Assembly (NCBI RefSeq): GCF_032884065.1
Contig: NC_088880.1
Span: 26,598,715 to 26,662,714 of the forward strand
Reading direction: 5' to 3'
DNA: 64,000 nucleotides
Source: Artemia franciscana
Taxonomy: Eukaryota; Arthropoda; Branchiopoda; Anostraca; Artemiidae
Shown: positions 12,610 through 25,404 of the stretch, in pieces
Layout: every line of letters starts with the position of its first letter
Position numbering within the stretch: position 1 is the stretch's first letter
Position numbers and translations under genes: made by a program
Notes under the pieces: model-generated
The model's database searches: none
The model's input: the letters and a program-made list of their open reading frames with translations, nothing else
What the model was told of the DNA's origin: nothing

Positions 12610-12685
12610 CTCGAAAACAAGAAGTTCTACGCATGACTGAGCAACTAGTTGAAGCTATTAGCTGTGGAGATTTTGAAAACTACAC
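12610..12685 (+). CDS. CaMKII: CaMKII association-domain exon 1 of 4
   Basis: 76-bp exon with acceptor TTTCCAG|CT and donor AC|GTAAGT. Entered in phase 1 it reads (A)RKQEVLRMTEQLVEAISC followed by GDFENYT, the first helix of the CaMKII hub domain; known CaMKII has ARKQE..K.TEQL.EAI..GDFE.YT at this place. The hub assembles CaMKII into 12- or 14-subunit rings, keeping kinase domains close enough for trans-autophosphorylation. The last Thr codon (AC|G) is completed by the exon at 18680. The match to the family is strong and no frame disruption is seen. Confidence 0.96.
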
Positions 12686-12764
12686 GTAAGTTGTGGGTCT
12701 GAACTGAGAGCCACTTAGTTTTGTCGATTTTATTATGCAACTAGTACTACTACTAACAACTTAC

Positions 12765-13150
12765 CAAAGCACCAAGTCGCTTGAGGCCAACATAGATACG
12801 CACACTCCTCCTCCGTCTTAATCTATTCAGAGCCTCCCTCTTTACACCCCCCCCCCTCCCCCCTAGGAAGTTACCATTTCCTTCAAATCTTTCGACAAAA
12901 TTTACGACTTCCTCCCACCCCAACCGTGGACCCCTTGCTTTCCGTTTAGCCCTAGACAGTTGGCTGAAAAGGACAATCTTCGGCAATCTTTCATCCTTAG
13001 ACCATGCCCTATCCATCTCAACCTTTCTCTCATTATTGCCCCAGAAGGTGGGATTAAATCACACTTTTTGTCCACCCTACTGTTTGAAACACGGTTATCA
13101 GCTGGGTACCCAAAGCAATCCGTAGGCATGCAACAGTTCTGTAGCTGTTG
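12765..13150 (-). mobile_element. RTE-like LINE 3' fragment (C-terminal RT region), decayed
   Basis: Read on the minus strand it shows the conserved C-terminal tail of RTE-type LINE polyproteins: RERLRWIGHGLRMKD, then in another frame LGWEEVV and ALNRLRRRRSVR, then LKRLGALVSC. A frameshift separates the two parts. Upstream, NRVSNSRVDKKCDLIP corresponds to NDSISNSGLCKKCGSIP in the 27.6 kb copy. The reverse-transcriptase catalytic motifs are absent, so it is 5'-truncated and inactive. Related fragments lie at 14790-15075, 27560-27965 and 58440-58705. Confidence 0.85.
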
Positions 13151-14789
13151 AAAGTGTACATTTTGGGTCAGAGACGTAAGTTGACACGTGGACCCATATA
13201 CCTTAAGTTTTTTTTGTACTTCTGTTCTTCCAGGTGAAATACTAACTTCATTTAATGCATTGAAGTGTGACAATGCATTAAATGTTTTACAATATAAAAC
13301 CGTGGAGAACCTCCCCCCGTTTTCTATATTTAAAATCACTTTTTATCTTTTTTTCCCTCCTCATTTATAAGTCATATTGATTATGACATTTGTAGTCTTT
13401 TCAAACTCAAAAATTACAATTTTATCATCGAAATATATGCTTACAGCTCTGTTTTACGGTTGTCGCATAGCCTTACAATTTTCTTCTTCGACCTGCAAAA
13501 TCTAAAATATTCACTTTGCTGAAAACTATACATTTCTTGTAGTTTTAATTAAAAGAATATTGTACGATGAGAAGTTGCTTAGGAATTGTGTCGCCATTAG
13601 AGTGAACTAATCTCTGGGATAACATTCTCATGCCTTCTCCTAATAAATACGAAGTTCAATATTAGATGGTGCTCACGTAGCCACCGTTTTCAGAACCGAA
13701 CATTTTGCAGTTGTTTCAAACTTTTAGCTTCATTGCTCTTGGTTTTAACTTTTTTTTTTAAAGTTGAATTTTAATTGTATAAATCAGGTGAAACATTGAC
13801 CTTCAGGTTTGAACTAGCTTTGTATCATGCGTCCAAGCTATGACGTTAAATAAGATAGGGTCAAGTAGACTATCCACTGATATTTTCAGAAACATTATGA
13901 AAGTTTTGTTTCTTAAATAAGCCGAAATCGCTTTATTTAATTATCTTTTGGAATTTTATTTGCTCAGGTTAATCTTATTGTGAGACTCGTAGTCCTGTTT
14001 CTATTTCATTTCGTTATTTTTTCCTTCTTCTATTTGTCTATTCCCTGTTTTAAACTCTTTTGTGTTCGTTTAGATAATAAAGATGTAATTCTGATTTTAA
14101 TTTTTTTTTTCATAATATTTAGCGAGAAAAAAAGTGAATACATCTCTTAACGCTTTTTTTTATGCTTCCCAATATAATAATTGCTTCTGGTGGAAACACT
14201 GTTTTGAGCCCTTATCTGGGCTCTAAAATATAACTTATTAACCCTGTCAATAGTTTTTAGACTATGATATAAAATTAAAAATTAGTTAAAAACTTGCAAT
14301 TCAAATTGAATCCCTTTTTTTAAAATAACATATTCCAAAAGTAATGATTCCTTCCAAAAGGAATCTATTCCTATTCCAAAAGGAGTAGGCACGTAAATTT
14401 AATGTTTCCTTAACGTTTGTATTTAAAGGCGCATTCTTGTGCAATAACATAACGGTGGCAAATGGAAAAAATGAAAAACAAAATCAATGGCCTTCCTTGT
14501 ATAAAAATGATGGAAAGGAGCTAAATTAGACAACGCTTCAAGTTAGAAAATATAAGAATAAAAAAATTAATTTTTTTTAATCCAAATTCAAAACAATTAA
14601 AAAAAACTAAATTAAAAAAGAGAAATATTCATATGCTGATGCGGTTACAAAATAGACGTATATCTATTTTAAAACAGCATCAACATGAACTTGATAAACC
14701 ATTGTACTATAAAGAGTTTGACAAACCACACTGGTATATTGGTATTTGAAGTACTCATGAGCGGGCTGCCCACCGTGCACGCTTGCTCG

Positions 14790-15299
<510 letters not shown>

Positions 15300-16199
15300 C
15301 CAAACGACTTTAACCACCTACGACTTTGAGAAACATTGATAGTTTTTTTTGAATTTCGGCGGGAATTAAAGCTATTTTGCCTTAATATTTATGGTTTTGA
15401 TAGTTGAGTGGACCTCAAGTGGAGCCAAGATGTTGGTTTTGATTTTGGCGATACTGGTAAAGTGGTTTTAGTTTCTTTTTGTTTTGTCTCTTTTGAAGTG
15501 TAAATCCGTTTCGATTGAAATGCAGGGTAATTGATTTTTTTCTTCTTCTTTCTTTCTTTTTTCTTTTCCTTTTCTTTTCTTTTTATTTTTTCTTCTTTTT
15601 CGTATTGTTTTATTTGTATGTGTATTCGGTTTGTAAGCCCAAACAAGCTTTGCTTCGGGCCATTTGCTTGTTTTGTTTTGTTATTTATATTAATAAACCC
15701 ATCTTTCTCTCTCAAAGATACAATTTGTTTTTAATCAGTTAAAACGGTAGAAGGGCATTGTCAAATCTAACTAATAGCTTTGTTTGTTCATTTTTACGAT
15801 TCAACGTGGCAACACTGAGGAAAATCTTGTACCTTCCAAAAAAATTTTAATTTTTAAACAATTAAAAGAAAAGCGTAAACCGTGGTTTTCAATTATGAAT
15901 AGACCTAAAATGGGCTGGGGGGTGGGGTGGTGGCATTTTTGTTTTGATGCTCTTGGTATTCTAATTTATCCGTCTATTCCTTGATCATGTATTTTCTTTA
16001 TTTCACTAGGCGTTGCATGGCATACCTGTAGCATTGAAAATAAAAATTCCTACTTGCAGCATTTTCGCTTATTTGAAAGGCTTCCGTGCCCGATGATTTC
16101 ATGAGTAACTAAAGACTCTCGGAGATTTGGTCTTGATGTATGTTTTTACGTTACTTGGTATTAACCAAGTGCCATATAGCAATCGCAAATTCTGTCGGT

Positions 16200-18230
16200 C
16201 TGTCTGTCTGTCGCTCCCGGTTTTGCTATTTTAGGCACTTCCAGGTAAGCTAAGACAATGAAATTTGGCAGGCATATCAGGTACCGGACCAGATTAAATT
16301 AGAAATAGTCGTTTTCCCGATTTGACCATCTGGGGGGTGGTGCCGGTTAATTCAGAAAAAATAAAAAAATGAAGTATTTTTAACTTACCAACGGTTGATC
16401 AGATCTTAATGAAATTTGAGGTTTGGAAGGATATCGTGTCTCGGAGCTCTTATTTTAAATCCTAACCGGATCTGGTGACACTGGGGGGAGTTAGGAGGGG
16501 GAAACCTAAAATCTTGGAAAACACTTAGAGTGGAGGGATCGGGATGAAACTTGGTGGGAAAAATAAGCAGAAGTCCTAGATGCATGATCGACATAACCGG
16601 AACGGATCCGCTCTCTTTGGGGTAGTCGGGGCGGGGGAGGGTTAATTCTGAAAAATTAGAAAAATGAGGTATTTTTAACTTACGAATGGGTGATCGAATC
16701 TCGATGATATTTGATATTTAGAAGGATATCGTGTCTCAAAGCTCTTATTTTAAATCCCGACCGGTTCTGGTGACATTGGGGGGAGTTTGGGGGGAACCTA
16801 AAATCATGGAAAACGCTTAGAGTGGAGGGATCGGGATGAAACTTGTTGGGAATTAGTCTTAGATAAGTGATTGACATAATTGGAACGGATCCGCTCTATT
16901 TAAGGGAATTCGGGGGGGGGGGAAGGGTGGTTAATTCTGAAAAACTAGAAAAAATTACGTATTAATTAATTATGTATTAACTAACTTACGAAGGAGTGAT
17001 CGGATCTTCATGAAACTTCATATTTAGAAGGATTTCGTAACTCAGATTTCTTATTTAAATTTCAACCGGATCAAGCGTCATTGGGGGAGGGCAGTTGGGG
17101 GGGGGACCGGACATCTTAGAAAATATTTAAAGCGGAGAGATCAGGATGAAACTGGATGGGAAGAATAAAAACAAGTCTAAGATACGTGACTGACATAACC
17201 GGACTGGATTCGCTCTCTTTGGTGGAGTTGGGGGGGGAGTAATTCGGAAAAATGAGGTATTTGTAATTTACGAACGGGTGATCGGATCTTAATGAAATTT
17301 GATATTTAGAAGGATCTTGTGCTTTAAAGCTTTTATTTTAAATTCTGACCTGATCCTGTGACATTTGGGGGAGTTGGAGGGGGAAACCGGAATTCTTGGA
17401 AAACGTGAAAATTGGGGTATTTTTATCTTACGAATAGGGGATCTGATCTTAATGAAACTTGATATATAGAAGCATCTTATGTCTCAGATGCTCGAATTGC
17501 ATTTTCGACTCGAATTGAATCCGGGGACATAGGGGGTTGGAGGAGGGAAACAGGAATCTTGGAAAACGCTGAGAGTGGAGAGATCGGGATGAAACTTGAT
17601 GGGAAGAATAAGCACAAGTTCTAGATATGTGATTAACATAATTGGAACGGATCTGTTCTCTTTAGAGGAGCCGGGGGGGTGTTAATTTGGAAAAATTAGA
17701 AAAAATTACGTATTTTTAACTTAAGAATGGGTGACCAGATCTTAATGAAATTTGATATTTAGAAGGGTTTCATGTCTCAGAGCTCCTATTTCAAATCCAG
17801 GCCAGATCTGTTGACATTGGGGGGGGGAGTTGGAGGGGGAAATTGGAAATCTTGGAAAACACTTAGAGTGGAGGAATCGGGATGAAGCTTGGTGGATAGA
17901 ATAAGCAAATGTTTTAGATGCGTGATTGACGTAACCGTACTGGATTCGCTCTCTTTGGGGGAGTTGGGGAGGGGTTCAGTGCTTTGGCGAGTTTGGTGCT
18001 TCTGGACGTGCTAAGACGATGAAAATTGGTAGGCATGTCAGGGAGCTGCACAAATTGACTTAATTAAGTCGTTTTCCCAGATTCGACCATCTGGGGGGCT
18101 AAAGGAAGAGGAAAAATTAGAAAAAATGAGGTATTTATAATTTACGAGTGGGTGATCGGATCTTAATGAGTTTTGATATCTAGAAGGATATCGTGACTCA
18201 GAGCTCTTATTTTAAATCCCGACCGGCAGA
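16200..18230. repeat. Tandem array of about 290-bp units inside the CaMKII intron
   Basis: A block of the form TTACGAA.GGGTGATCGGATC then TTAATGAAATTTGATATTTA recurs at about 16385, 16678, 16984, 17269, 17428, 17719 and 18141, giving intervals of about 293, 306, 285, 159, 291 and 422 bp. Each unit also has GTCTCAGAGCTCTTATTTTA, a GGGGGGAGTT run, TCTTGGAAAAC, and GATCGGGATGAAACTTG. A separate head block (GCTAAGACAATGAAATTTGG and GTCGTTTTCCC..ATT.GACCATCTGG) occurs at 16230-16335 and again at 17990-18095, so there is higher-order structure. No credible ORF. Confidence 0.9.
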
Positions 18231-18284
18231 AGCCTCTGATTTTTCTTTTGAATCAATCTATTGATTCTTAGGATTTTGTTAGAG

Positions 18285-18360
18285 CTCATACCATATGAGC
18301 TCTTGGCTCTTAGCTCTTTTGGCCTCGTCACAAGTGCCATATGAGCTCTTAGCTGTTGTT
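18285..18360. repeat. Short direct repeats CCATATGAGCTCTT
   Basis: CCATATGAGCTCTT occurs near 18291 and 18338, separated by GCTCTTAGCTCTTTTGGCC. CATATG and GAGCTC are both self-complementary. It lies just after the tandem array and 320 bp before a CaMKII exon. Confidence 0.6.
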
Positions 18361-18679
18361 TTTTTCTGCCACAGGTCGCAAAAATTTCCACTGTCATATA
18401 TTTTGGATTGGAAAAGGAATTCACAAACTTTAAATGAAAGAACTTGTTTTTTTTGGAGGGGGGATATATCTGCAAATACTTTATCAAGGGATATCATAGG
18501 CTCAAAGCAGTTAAATATTTCCGAAAAAACCGGACCTTTTGGAATATTGTCTGGGTGAACAACTCCCTAAGCACCGTATTCCTCTTTTTTTTGTATCTTT
18601 GGAGGGTTGTATGGTCTTGTGTCTTTATTTTTATATGTCTGGCATATACTCATTTTATATACATTGGTTTATATTTTAG

Positions 18680-18774
18680 GAAGTTATGTGATCCTCACTT
18701 GACTGCTTTTGAACCGGAAGCACTTGGTAACTTGGTCCAGGGAATGGAATTTCACAAATTCTACTTTGACAATG
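18680..18774 (+). CDS. CaMKII: CaMKII association-domain exon 2 of 4
   Basis: 95-bp exon with acceptor ATATTTTAG|G (entered in phase 2, completing ACG Thr) and donor AAT G|GTAATA (phase 1). It encodes [20 protein letters not shown] followed by [11 protein letters not shown]. Known CaMKII hub sequence at this position is [25 protein letters not shown], so the match is nearly residue for residue. It joins exactly to the next exon at 20865, where G|TT codes Val. Confidence 0.98.
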
Positions 18775-19729
18775 GTAATACACCAACTGGTTACCTTATA
18801 TTTTAATATATAGGTTAATATTAGTGTATAATATAAAATCTTTAATGTATTAATTTGAACATTCAAAAGTAAGGTTTTTTTTTCATTCAGTTGAAATGCC
18901 AAAGTAAGAAATTCGTATTTTTTTTAGCCTCTAGAAGTTGTCCTTGCGTAAAAAAATGAAAATGAACCGGATTTTAAACAATTGAAACAATAACTAATGC
19001 AACTCTGTAGTGTAACCAATATTTGAGGCGTCTTGGAAATTTCTCTAAAATTTCCTTGGAATAAATCAGAAAAAGCCTGCTTCAAAGACATTAAATTCAT
19101 CAATTTCTTATGAACCAAATTGATGTAGGTGAATATTGTTGTTGTTGTTAAATTTAAATTTCTTTTTTTTTTCTTTTTTTTTACACATGGCTAGAAGTGC
19201 TCCTTTTTTGTTCTTAGGTTTTATTTTATTTATTTTTTTTAACTTTTAAGTGAAACAAAAAAAGAGAAAAACTCAACACTTGTTGATTTAGCAACTTATT
19301 CTTTTTTTTAATATTCAGTGTGGTCATACGGATTTTTTTTCAGATTTTATTGGAGAGTGGGCACTCTCGCAGGGATCGATGATCCTCCCAACTGTATTTA
19401 GCCTAAAAGGTGTACGTATGTTATTAACATCCAATTGCAACAAAAGCTTGTCCACATCGGGTCTTCTTTTTTTATTTTTGTCGTTTTGATTTTATGCAAC
19501 AACTTAGTTCTTAATCTGTCATACGTGGAACATTCATTTTTTGTGAAGTCTCTTTAGATGTTTGGTAAGCAAAACCAAAATTTGCTTCAAAGGAAAAATC
19601 GGTAAATGTAAAATCAACAGTTTGTACGATTACGTTGGTTCAAATCACCTTAATATTACTGAGTTTATTATGTTTTGTTGTCACCTTACTGCAACCTAAT
19701 GTATAGGAAAAATACCGACTTATTCTAGA

Positions 19730-19920
19730 CCGAGTGGGGTACATATAAATAAACACACACCCGTGATTGGTCTTCCGGCAAAAAAATATGAATATCCACA
19801 TTTTTGTAGATAGTAGCTTGAAACTTCTACAGTGGGGTTTTCTGATAAGCCTAATGCGATGGAGTGATTTTATTTAGGGGGTGTTTCTCCGTATTTTCTA
19901 AAATAAGGGTGCTCCTATTT
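19730..19920 (-). mobile_element. Fragment of composite fold-back element (block A)
   Basis: It shares AAATAAACACAC, CCCGTGATTGG, CTTC.GGCAAAAAA, CCACATTTTTGTAGATAG and GAAACTTCTACAGT.GGGTT with 36170-36360. Neither hairpin module nor the terminal palindrome is present. Confidence 0.75.
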
Positions 19921-20677
19921 ACGACTCAATCTTTCTTCGATTCGATTCATAATAGTCAATAAGGAGTCCAGTAATCAAATAATGCGACTGATATTTTCTG
20001 AGAAGAAAAATCTGATATAATGAACTTCTCGACCCGCAAAAATTTTGCAGTGATACTACCTTGAAAGGGTTTTAGGGTCATCGAACTGTTATGTTTTGGT
20101 ATATGAGTAGGAGTATAGAAAAATATCTACTGTGGCTATTTAGCAATAAACGAAAGTGACTTAAGGCCAAAACATACGCGCTGTTAATTCTCATAAAATT
20201 TAAACAAAAGTAACTTGCTCAAATGTTGACATAGGGCTGACCCTTATAAAGAGGGGGTGAGATACATTCTGCTGAGGGGCGGTGAAAACATTAAAAGTGG
20301 ACACTGTACGCCAACATTATACAGTTTTTACGGAAGGAGGGGTGTATCTGGGCCATGTCCAAGATAGGCCCCCACTGCTCTTCCCCAGTGAAGTTACTAA
20401 ATCAGAGGTATACGAGTAACTGAATCATTTGTTTGAATCCTCGTGAAGTCTGCAAAGATCACATGCTTTTAACTGGTAGTTGACCATTTTCCCAATGAAG
20501 TAAAAATCTAACATGGTGTTCCTGTGCAGTATTGTTCAATCTTTTTGTAGACTGTCGTTAATCTAAAAAATGAAAACGAACAAATAAAAACCAGCCCATG
20601 TGAACAACTTAGTTCAACAGTAAATTCTTAATAATTTACACTGGCGGTGCGGTCCTCATTTATATGTAGATTAGGCC

Positions 20678-20722
20678 CCCCTCTCTCTCTCTCTCCCTCT
20701 CTCTCTCTTTCTCTTTCTCTCT

Positions 20723-20781
<59 letters not shown>

Positions 20782-20786
20782 TCTCC

Positions 20787-20826
<40 letters not shown>

Positions 20827-20832
20827 CCTCTT
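20678..20832. repeat. (CT)n microsatellite
   Basis: About 155 bp of CT dinucleotides with CCC and TTT interruptions, just upstream of the CaMKII exon at 20865. Confidence 0.97.
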
Positions 20833-20864
20833 TTACAATGCCAGAATGATTAAGTTTGTCCCAG

Positions 20865-20979
20865 TTTTAGGAAAAAATTGCAAAGCAGTGAATACCCTCA
20901 TTTTAAATCCGCACGTTCATCTGCTTGGAGAAGATGCTGCTTGCATAGCTTATGTCAGGCTGACTCAATTTATTGACAA
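20865..20979 (+). CDS. CaMKII: CaMKII association-domain exon 3 of 4
   Basis: 115-bp exon with acceptor TTGTCCCAG|TT (phase 1) and donor GAC AA|GTAAGT (phase 2). It encodes [20 protein letters not shown] followed by [18 protein letters not shown] and the first two bases of a Lys codon. The N-P-H-V-H-L-(L/V)-G-(E/D) and A-A-C-I-A-Y-(V/I)-R-L-T-Q motifs are hallmarks of the CaMKII hub core. The VLGKNCKA start resembles insect CaMKII more than vertebrate forms, which supports an arthropod source. Frame is intact. Confidence 0.98.
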
Positions 20980-21544
20980 GTAAGTTAACTTTTATTGACA
21001 AGTAACTGTTATTGGCGTTTATTGACAAGCAAGAAAAGAATAATATAATTTATTCTTTAAATGAGGAACAGAGAAATTGTGATTATTTCAAATATCATAA
21101 ACAGTTTCCTTGGTTTTTGTTTTGCCAACGGCTAAATTTTTGCTGTGTTTCTTTTTTTCAAGTTCCTGCAAATTCAGAAGGGGAAATGTCAACTCTTCCT
21201 AGAAATCCTTTTAAGTTGTCTTTCTATTACAAGCCATCCTGCTACAACAACAATAAAATATTATAACCTTGAATCTCTTCACTGAGGACCTTGAATCTCT
21301 TCAGGAATCTGATGGTAACATTTGATCCCATAAAACAAGTCATTTTTCCACCCTGTGACAGAACGGTGGGATTGATCTCTGATCTGTGGCAGATGATCTG
21401 TGCTTAGCAATACGGGATATGGAATTTCATCTCAGCTGCTCAAGTACCAGGATTTGCCCTTGAACAAATTCTGAGCAAAATTAACTATTTGGATATTAAT
21501 ATCTCAAGATAATCGAAGAAGTCATTTGCGAACCACATCTGCGT

Positions 21545-22620
21545 CAATGCTATATCTCTAGAACCAGAATTGAACCTTAGTTTTCTTATTATTAAATTCG
21601 CAGCGCTTGATATAATTAAATATCTGATTTGCCGCTAGTCTTTTATCGAGAGTTTTAAGATGACTGTTGAAGTTTCTTTTGATATAATCAACAGATAAAC
21701 TTTTAGGGATAACTTTCTCTGGAAGATCATTCCAGATCGAAGTGAAACATCGGATGAAGCTGTTCTTCAAGTACTCTGCTCCCGGCGTGCCAGTCTTAAG
21801 ATAATCGGGCTGAGCTGTGTGCCTTTGTGTCTGTCTTGCTGGTTGGACCAATGGGGTCACAATACGAGCAAGCTCTAGAGAAGAAGATGAATTTAAATAC
21901 TTGCAGTAAACAGCCATTAGAGCTACATCAAACTTCTCACTAACAGGCTGGAGGTATCCTTGGGGAAGGACTAAACCTGCCCTATTAAGCCTGTTTTGGA
22001 TCTTTTTGAACAGTGCCAGGAGCGTTTTCGGGGCATCAGCATACAGCGGGCATCCATACTAGAGGCTCTCACCCAACCGGGGTGGATGTTCCAAGAGAGA
22101 TCGGTGGAAAATTGAAGTCCAAGGAGAAGAAGCTCGTCGACTTTCTTTTTAGATTCGTTCAAGAGGATGAAGTGGGTTGTATAGAGTGCAATCACGGTAC
22201 TTTGGATCGGGAGAGCATCATCTCTTTTGTTTTAATGCATTGAATTTTGTTTTGTTTGCGAATGTGTTTCGATTGATCCAGACATCAGATCAATTTTCAA
22301 TTTCGAAAAGATCTGTCTGTAGTGGCAGAGAGGCATTGATTGGATCTTCATGTTTCGCGATGACTAAATGTGTTATGGTGTCATCTGTAAAGTGATGCAT
22401 GGGGCTTGCAATGATATCTCCCATGTCATTTATGTAAAGAATGATAATCTAGGTCCCACTATACTACCCTGGGATATGCCTGCCTTTATTGGATATCTAA
22501 GGGAGGTGAAACTGTCAAGAACAAGCCGCAGTGAACGATCAGAAAGAAAGCTTTCAATTACCTTTAACAGACATCTTCTGACACCATAGGCGCAAAGTTT
22601 CTTCAGTAGGCACTTTTCTT
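21545..22620 (-). mobile_element. Non-LTR retrotransposon (LINE) RT remnant, minus strand
   Basis: Reading the minus strand from 22620 leftwards: a fingers segment, then GISQGSIVGP near 22460-22490, the catalytic motif as FTDDT near 22380-22400 (canonical FADD), then LLLGLQFSTDLSWNIH near 22090-22150, and a final open frame (21558-21917) with KNSFIRCFTSIWNDLPEKVI. The last block is the usual C-terminal tail after RT in jockey/CR1-like LINEs. Several frameshifts and stops occur, so it is dead. Endonuclease is not present. Confidence 0.88.
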
Positions 22621-22904
22621 ATTGGGCTCTTCCACCATAACCTCCTTTTTTTTTAAAGAAGCCGCCGGGCCCCAGTACTCAGTATGCTTATATATATTTA
22701 TTCTCACCGTCACTTGTCATCTAAACACAGGCAATCAGAGCCTTTTCTTGATGTCATGAAGTCCAAATGGACCTTAAATTAGAAATAGTGCCTTTGTAAA
22801 ATTAAGTTGTTTTTTTATTGAACCTTTAACTTTTGCCTCGGCTTGTTTTTTGTCACTATGAAAGACATATCGCCGAACGTTTGTCTCTTTTAATTGTTCA
22901 GGTA

Positions 22905-22966
22905 GAAGGTAAAAGGTAAAATATTTGGGACTAGATCCTTAAAGTCAGAACCGGCGGTTCTACTGA
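22905..22966 (-). mobile_element. SINE 3'-end fragment
   Basis: GACTAGATCCTTAAAGTCAG with a preceding run of GGTAAAAGGTAAAA matches the 3' end of the minus-strand SINE at 62275-62310 (CACTAGACCCTTAAGGTCC). Only the tail is present. It sits between the two inverted pieces of LINE RT sequence. Confidence 0.5.
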
Positions 22967-23016
22967 AGAAACTTTACGCTTTTGGTGTCATAAGATGTCT
23001 GTTAAAGAATTGCTAT
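22967..23016 (+). mobile_element. Inverted short piece of the neighbouring LINE RT
   Basis: TACTGAAGAAACTTTACGCT followed by TTTGGTGTCATAAGATGTCT is nearly the reverse complement of 22555-22615, reading LLKKL-YAFGV on the + strand and the same block on the minus strand of the main remnant. It is therefore a second copy in opposite orientation. Confidence 0.75.
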
Positions 23017-23189
23017 ACATGATATATAATAAAATGCTTGTAGTATAAATATCTAACTGGTTCTCCAACAAAAATATCAGAGGAGAAAAAGAACGCTTAG
23101 GAATAGAATACCTTCCATCTTTAGGTGCTCAGCTATGAATGTTTTAATGACAAAATAATTTTAACATAATTGTGCTAGAGGCTAATTTA

Positions 23190-23352
23190 ATAAGAGAGGA
23201 AGCAAAGGTGGATATTGAGCAAAATCTGGGATGGGGGACAAAGTGACAAGGACGCCAATAATTGACCAAATTGATAAGTTTACAAAAAAAGAGAGAAAAA
23301 CACCAAATGAGAATGCCAAAAAAATCTTAGGGGTGTCCGGACCCCCTGGAAG
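23190..23352 (-). repeat. Small dispersed repeat (GGCGGATCC family), minus copy
   Basis: On the minus strand it shows CCAGGGGGTCCGGACACCC, then TTTTTTTGGCATTCTCATTT, GGTCAATTATTGGCG and CCTTGTCACTTTGTCCCCC, parallel to the copy at 9378-9612. Confidence 0.45.
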
Positions 23353-25404
23353 GATGTGATTGCTATTCAACTACTTAGAAGGTAATTAATATTCTATAGA
23401 CTAATTTAAGTGGGATTAACTTGTGAGTAGCTGAAAAATAAGTCATCAAAAGTAAAAATAAGTCAAAAATAAGTCAATCAAAACAACATGGGGAAGACAA
23501 GCTCTTTTGTTCCATTCTATTGAAATAGATAACATTATAGATGGCGTTTGAGTGTCAATGTGGATACTGCAACAGTAGATTTGGCAGTTTAAATATATTA
23601 TTCAATGTTTCTTTTAATTAATTTACGATATCATAACAACATTATTCCTTTTTCTTAAATGAATTAGTAAATGACTGTTAATTTGTTAGTCCTGAGTTTC
23701 ATGAGACAGTAAATAATGGAATGTCTTCGGCATGTCTTTGAACAGATTTTATAGCAGCCATCACCAACTTGAATTGGGACTGAGTAATTGCAAATCCAAA
23801 TTTCTAGCTTGAGTATGACAGTGGCTGTATATAATCCACGCATAAAATTGCCTCTAGAAGCAACAGTATGTCCACGCTCCTTATAACGCTATTCCTGAAA
23901 TATTACACAAACACCAGTTTGAGAATTTTTGTGTATTTTGGTGTTGATTGTCATCCCTATAAACATTTTCTGAAAATTTCAGTGTAATACTATAGCTGCT
24001 CCTGAGATATTACAGACAGGGGCATCGCAAGGGGGAATATGGGAGGGGGATTCATGGATAACAGCCTCCTGGGTTTCCCAACTTGGTTTGCAGTGTTGGC
24101 ATAACGGTCGTTTCAGCAATGCCTCCCAGGAGAATGCGTCAGGAGAATTATCCTTTTTAGCGTATATTGAATCGAACCTTAGGCTTGTTTTATGGCTCTG
24201 ACCCTCCTCCAAATTCTTTACAGGCTCATTATTCACCTCTAATCTTGTGAATCTTTTTTTTTTGTAATTAAGTATTGTAATCAGCTATACGTCTCATTCA
24301 TTACTGGGAAAGCCAGCGACTTTTAGGATTTTAGGATTTAAATCTTTAGGATTTAATTTTAGTTCTTTATATTAGTCAACAATCGAGGTTTTTTTTTTCC
24401 ATTAGGAAAAAATCTGTAATCTCTTAAAAAAGATCTTGATAGTCGTGAGCTTTCTAGCATTTGTGACGAATAAATTGTTTTACATTGAGCCGCAGACAAT
24501 TACTTATAAAATAGGATCTTGAAGTTAAGTAACTACAGTTGAATCATTTACTTATGCATGACCAGCTAACAAGTTTAAAGTATCAAAAACATCGAAATCA
24601 ATCATGTTTCACCGCTTGGACCTTTCTTAGATCTATCCATACCCGAAAAATACTATTTTGTATGACTTTTTATTTTGTTATTCTGGAAGCATGAATTTTT
24701 CAGAGCAGTATGACATTTTGTCAGTGTCGTCAGTTGAACCGTGAAAATAAACTAGCAAATATTAATTTGTTAAATTTGGCAACGCTTTTCCTCTGTGAAA
24801 TTTAATCATTAACAATGTGTTGTACCGAAGAGGATTACACTCCCAAAGGAAAGCTAAACTTGTTTAAGCTGTTTGGCCGCATATATTATTTAGCGTATTT
24901 TTACCAATTTGTTCACCCATATTTCTTGTTTATTTCCTTTTTTGTTTGATGCCCATTAAGTGTCAATGCACAATTGGGTCTATTGAAAAGGAAACACTAT
25001 AAAATTCTGAAAAGAACTTTGAAAAAACCTAAATACTTATGTCATTCCTAAAAGGGCTTCACTTCAATTTATCCCCCCCCCACCTTATGTGCAGTATTAT
25101 AGCCAAATTTATATATTTCCCATGCATTTTCCTATTTCGTAATTTCGTCGACGTTGCTTTTTGCCGTTAAATCTGTTTGAACAAAAGAGTTACATAATCA
25201 GGAAAGGGAAAAATGGAGGGGAAATATATAATTTGGGCTATAAGTTTTCACGTTAAAGGTTGGGGGTAAACTAAAATGAAGCGGTTTAAGAAATGATATA
25301 AACAAGTATTTAAGTTTTTTCAGTTAAGAATTCTATAGAGCTTCCTTCTCAATAGCCTGAATTGTGCATTCCTTATTAGAACCGATAAATTCTGGTTCTT
25401 ATTA

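Larger units (their letters stand above)
18775..20864 (+). other. CaMKII intron between hub exons 2 and 3
   Basis: A GTAATA...TCCCAG intron of about 2.1 kb, phase 1, the shortest visible. It contains a diverged fragment of the composite fold-back element (19730-19920) and a (CT)n tract (20678-20832) that ends only about 30 bp before the acceptor and may act as an extended polypyrimidine tract. Confidence 0.85.

Noticed and set aside
16406..16877. Minus-strand open frames with repeated FHPDPSTLSVF.
   Set aside because: They are the same segment of successive units of the intronic tandem array, not a protein repeat.
18295..18806. Open frames overlapping the CaMKII exon at 18680.
   Set aside because: Only the 18680-18774 part matches CaMKII; the upstream extension is intron and contains no acceptor-compatible coding sequence.
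20647..20853. Open frame rich in SLSLSL.
   Set aside because: It is the translation of a (CT)n microsatellite.
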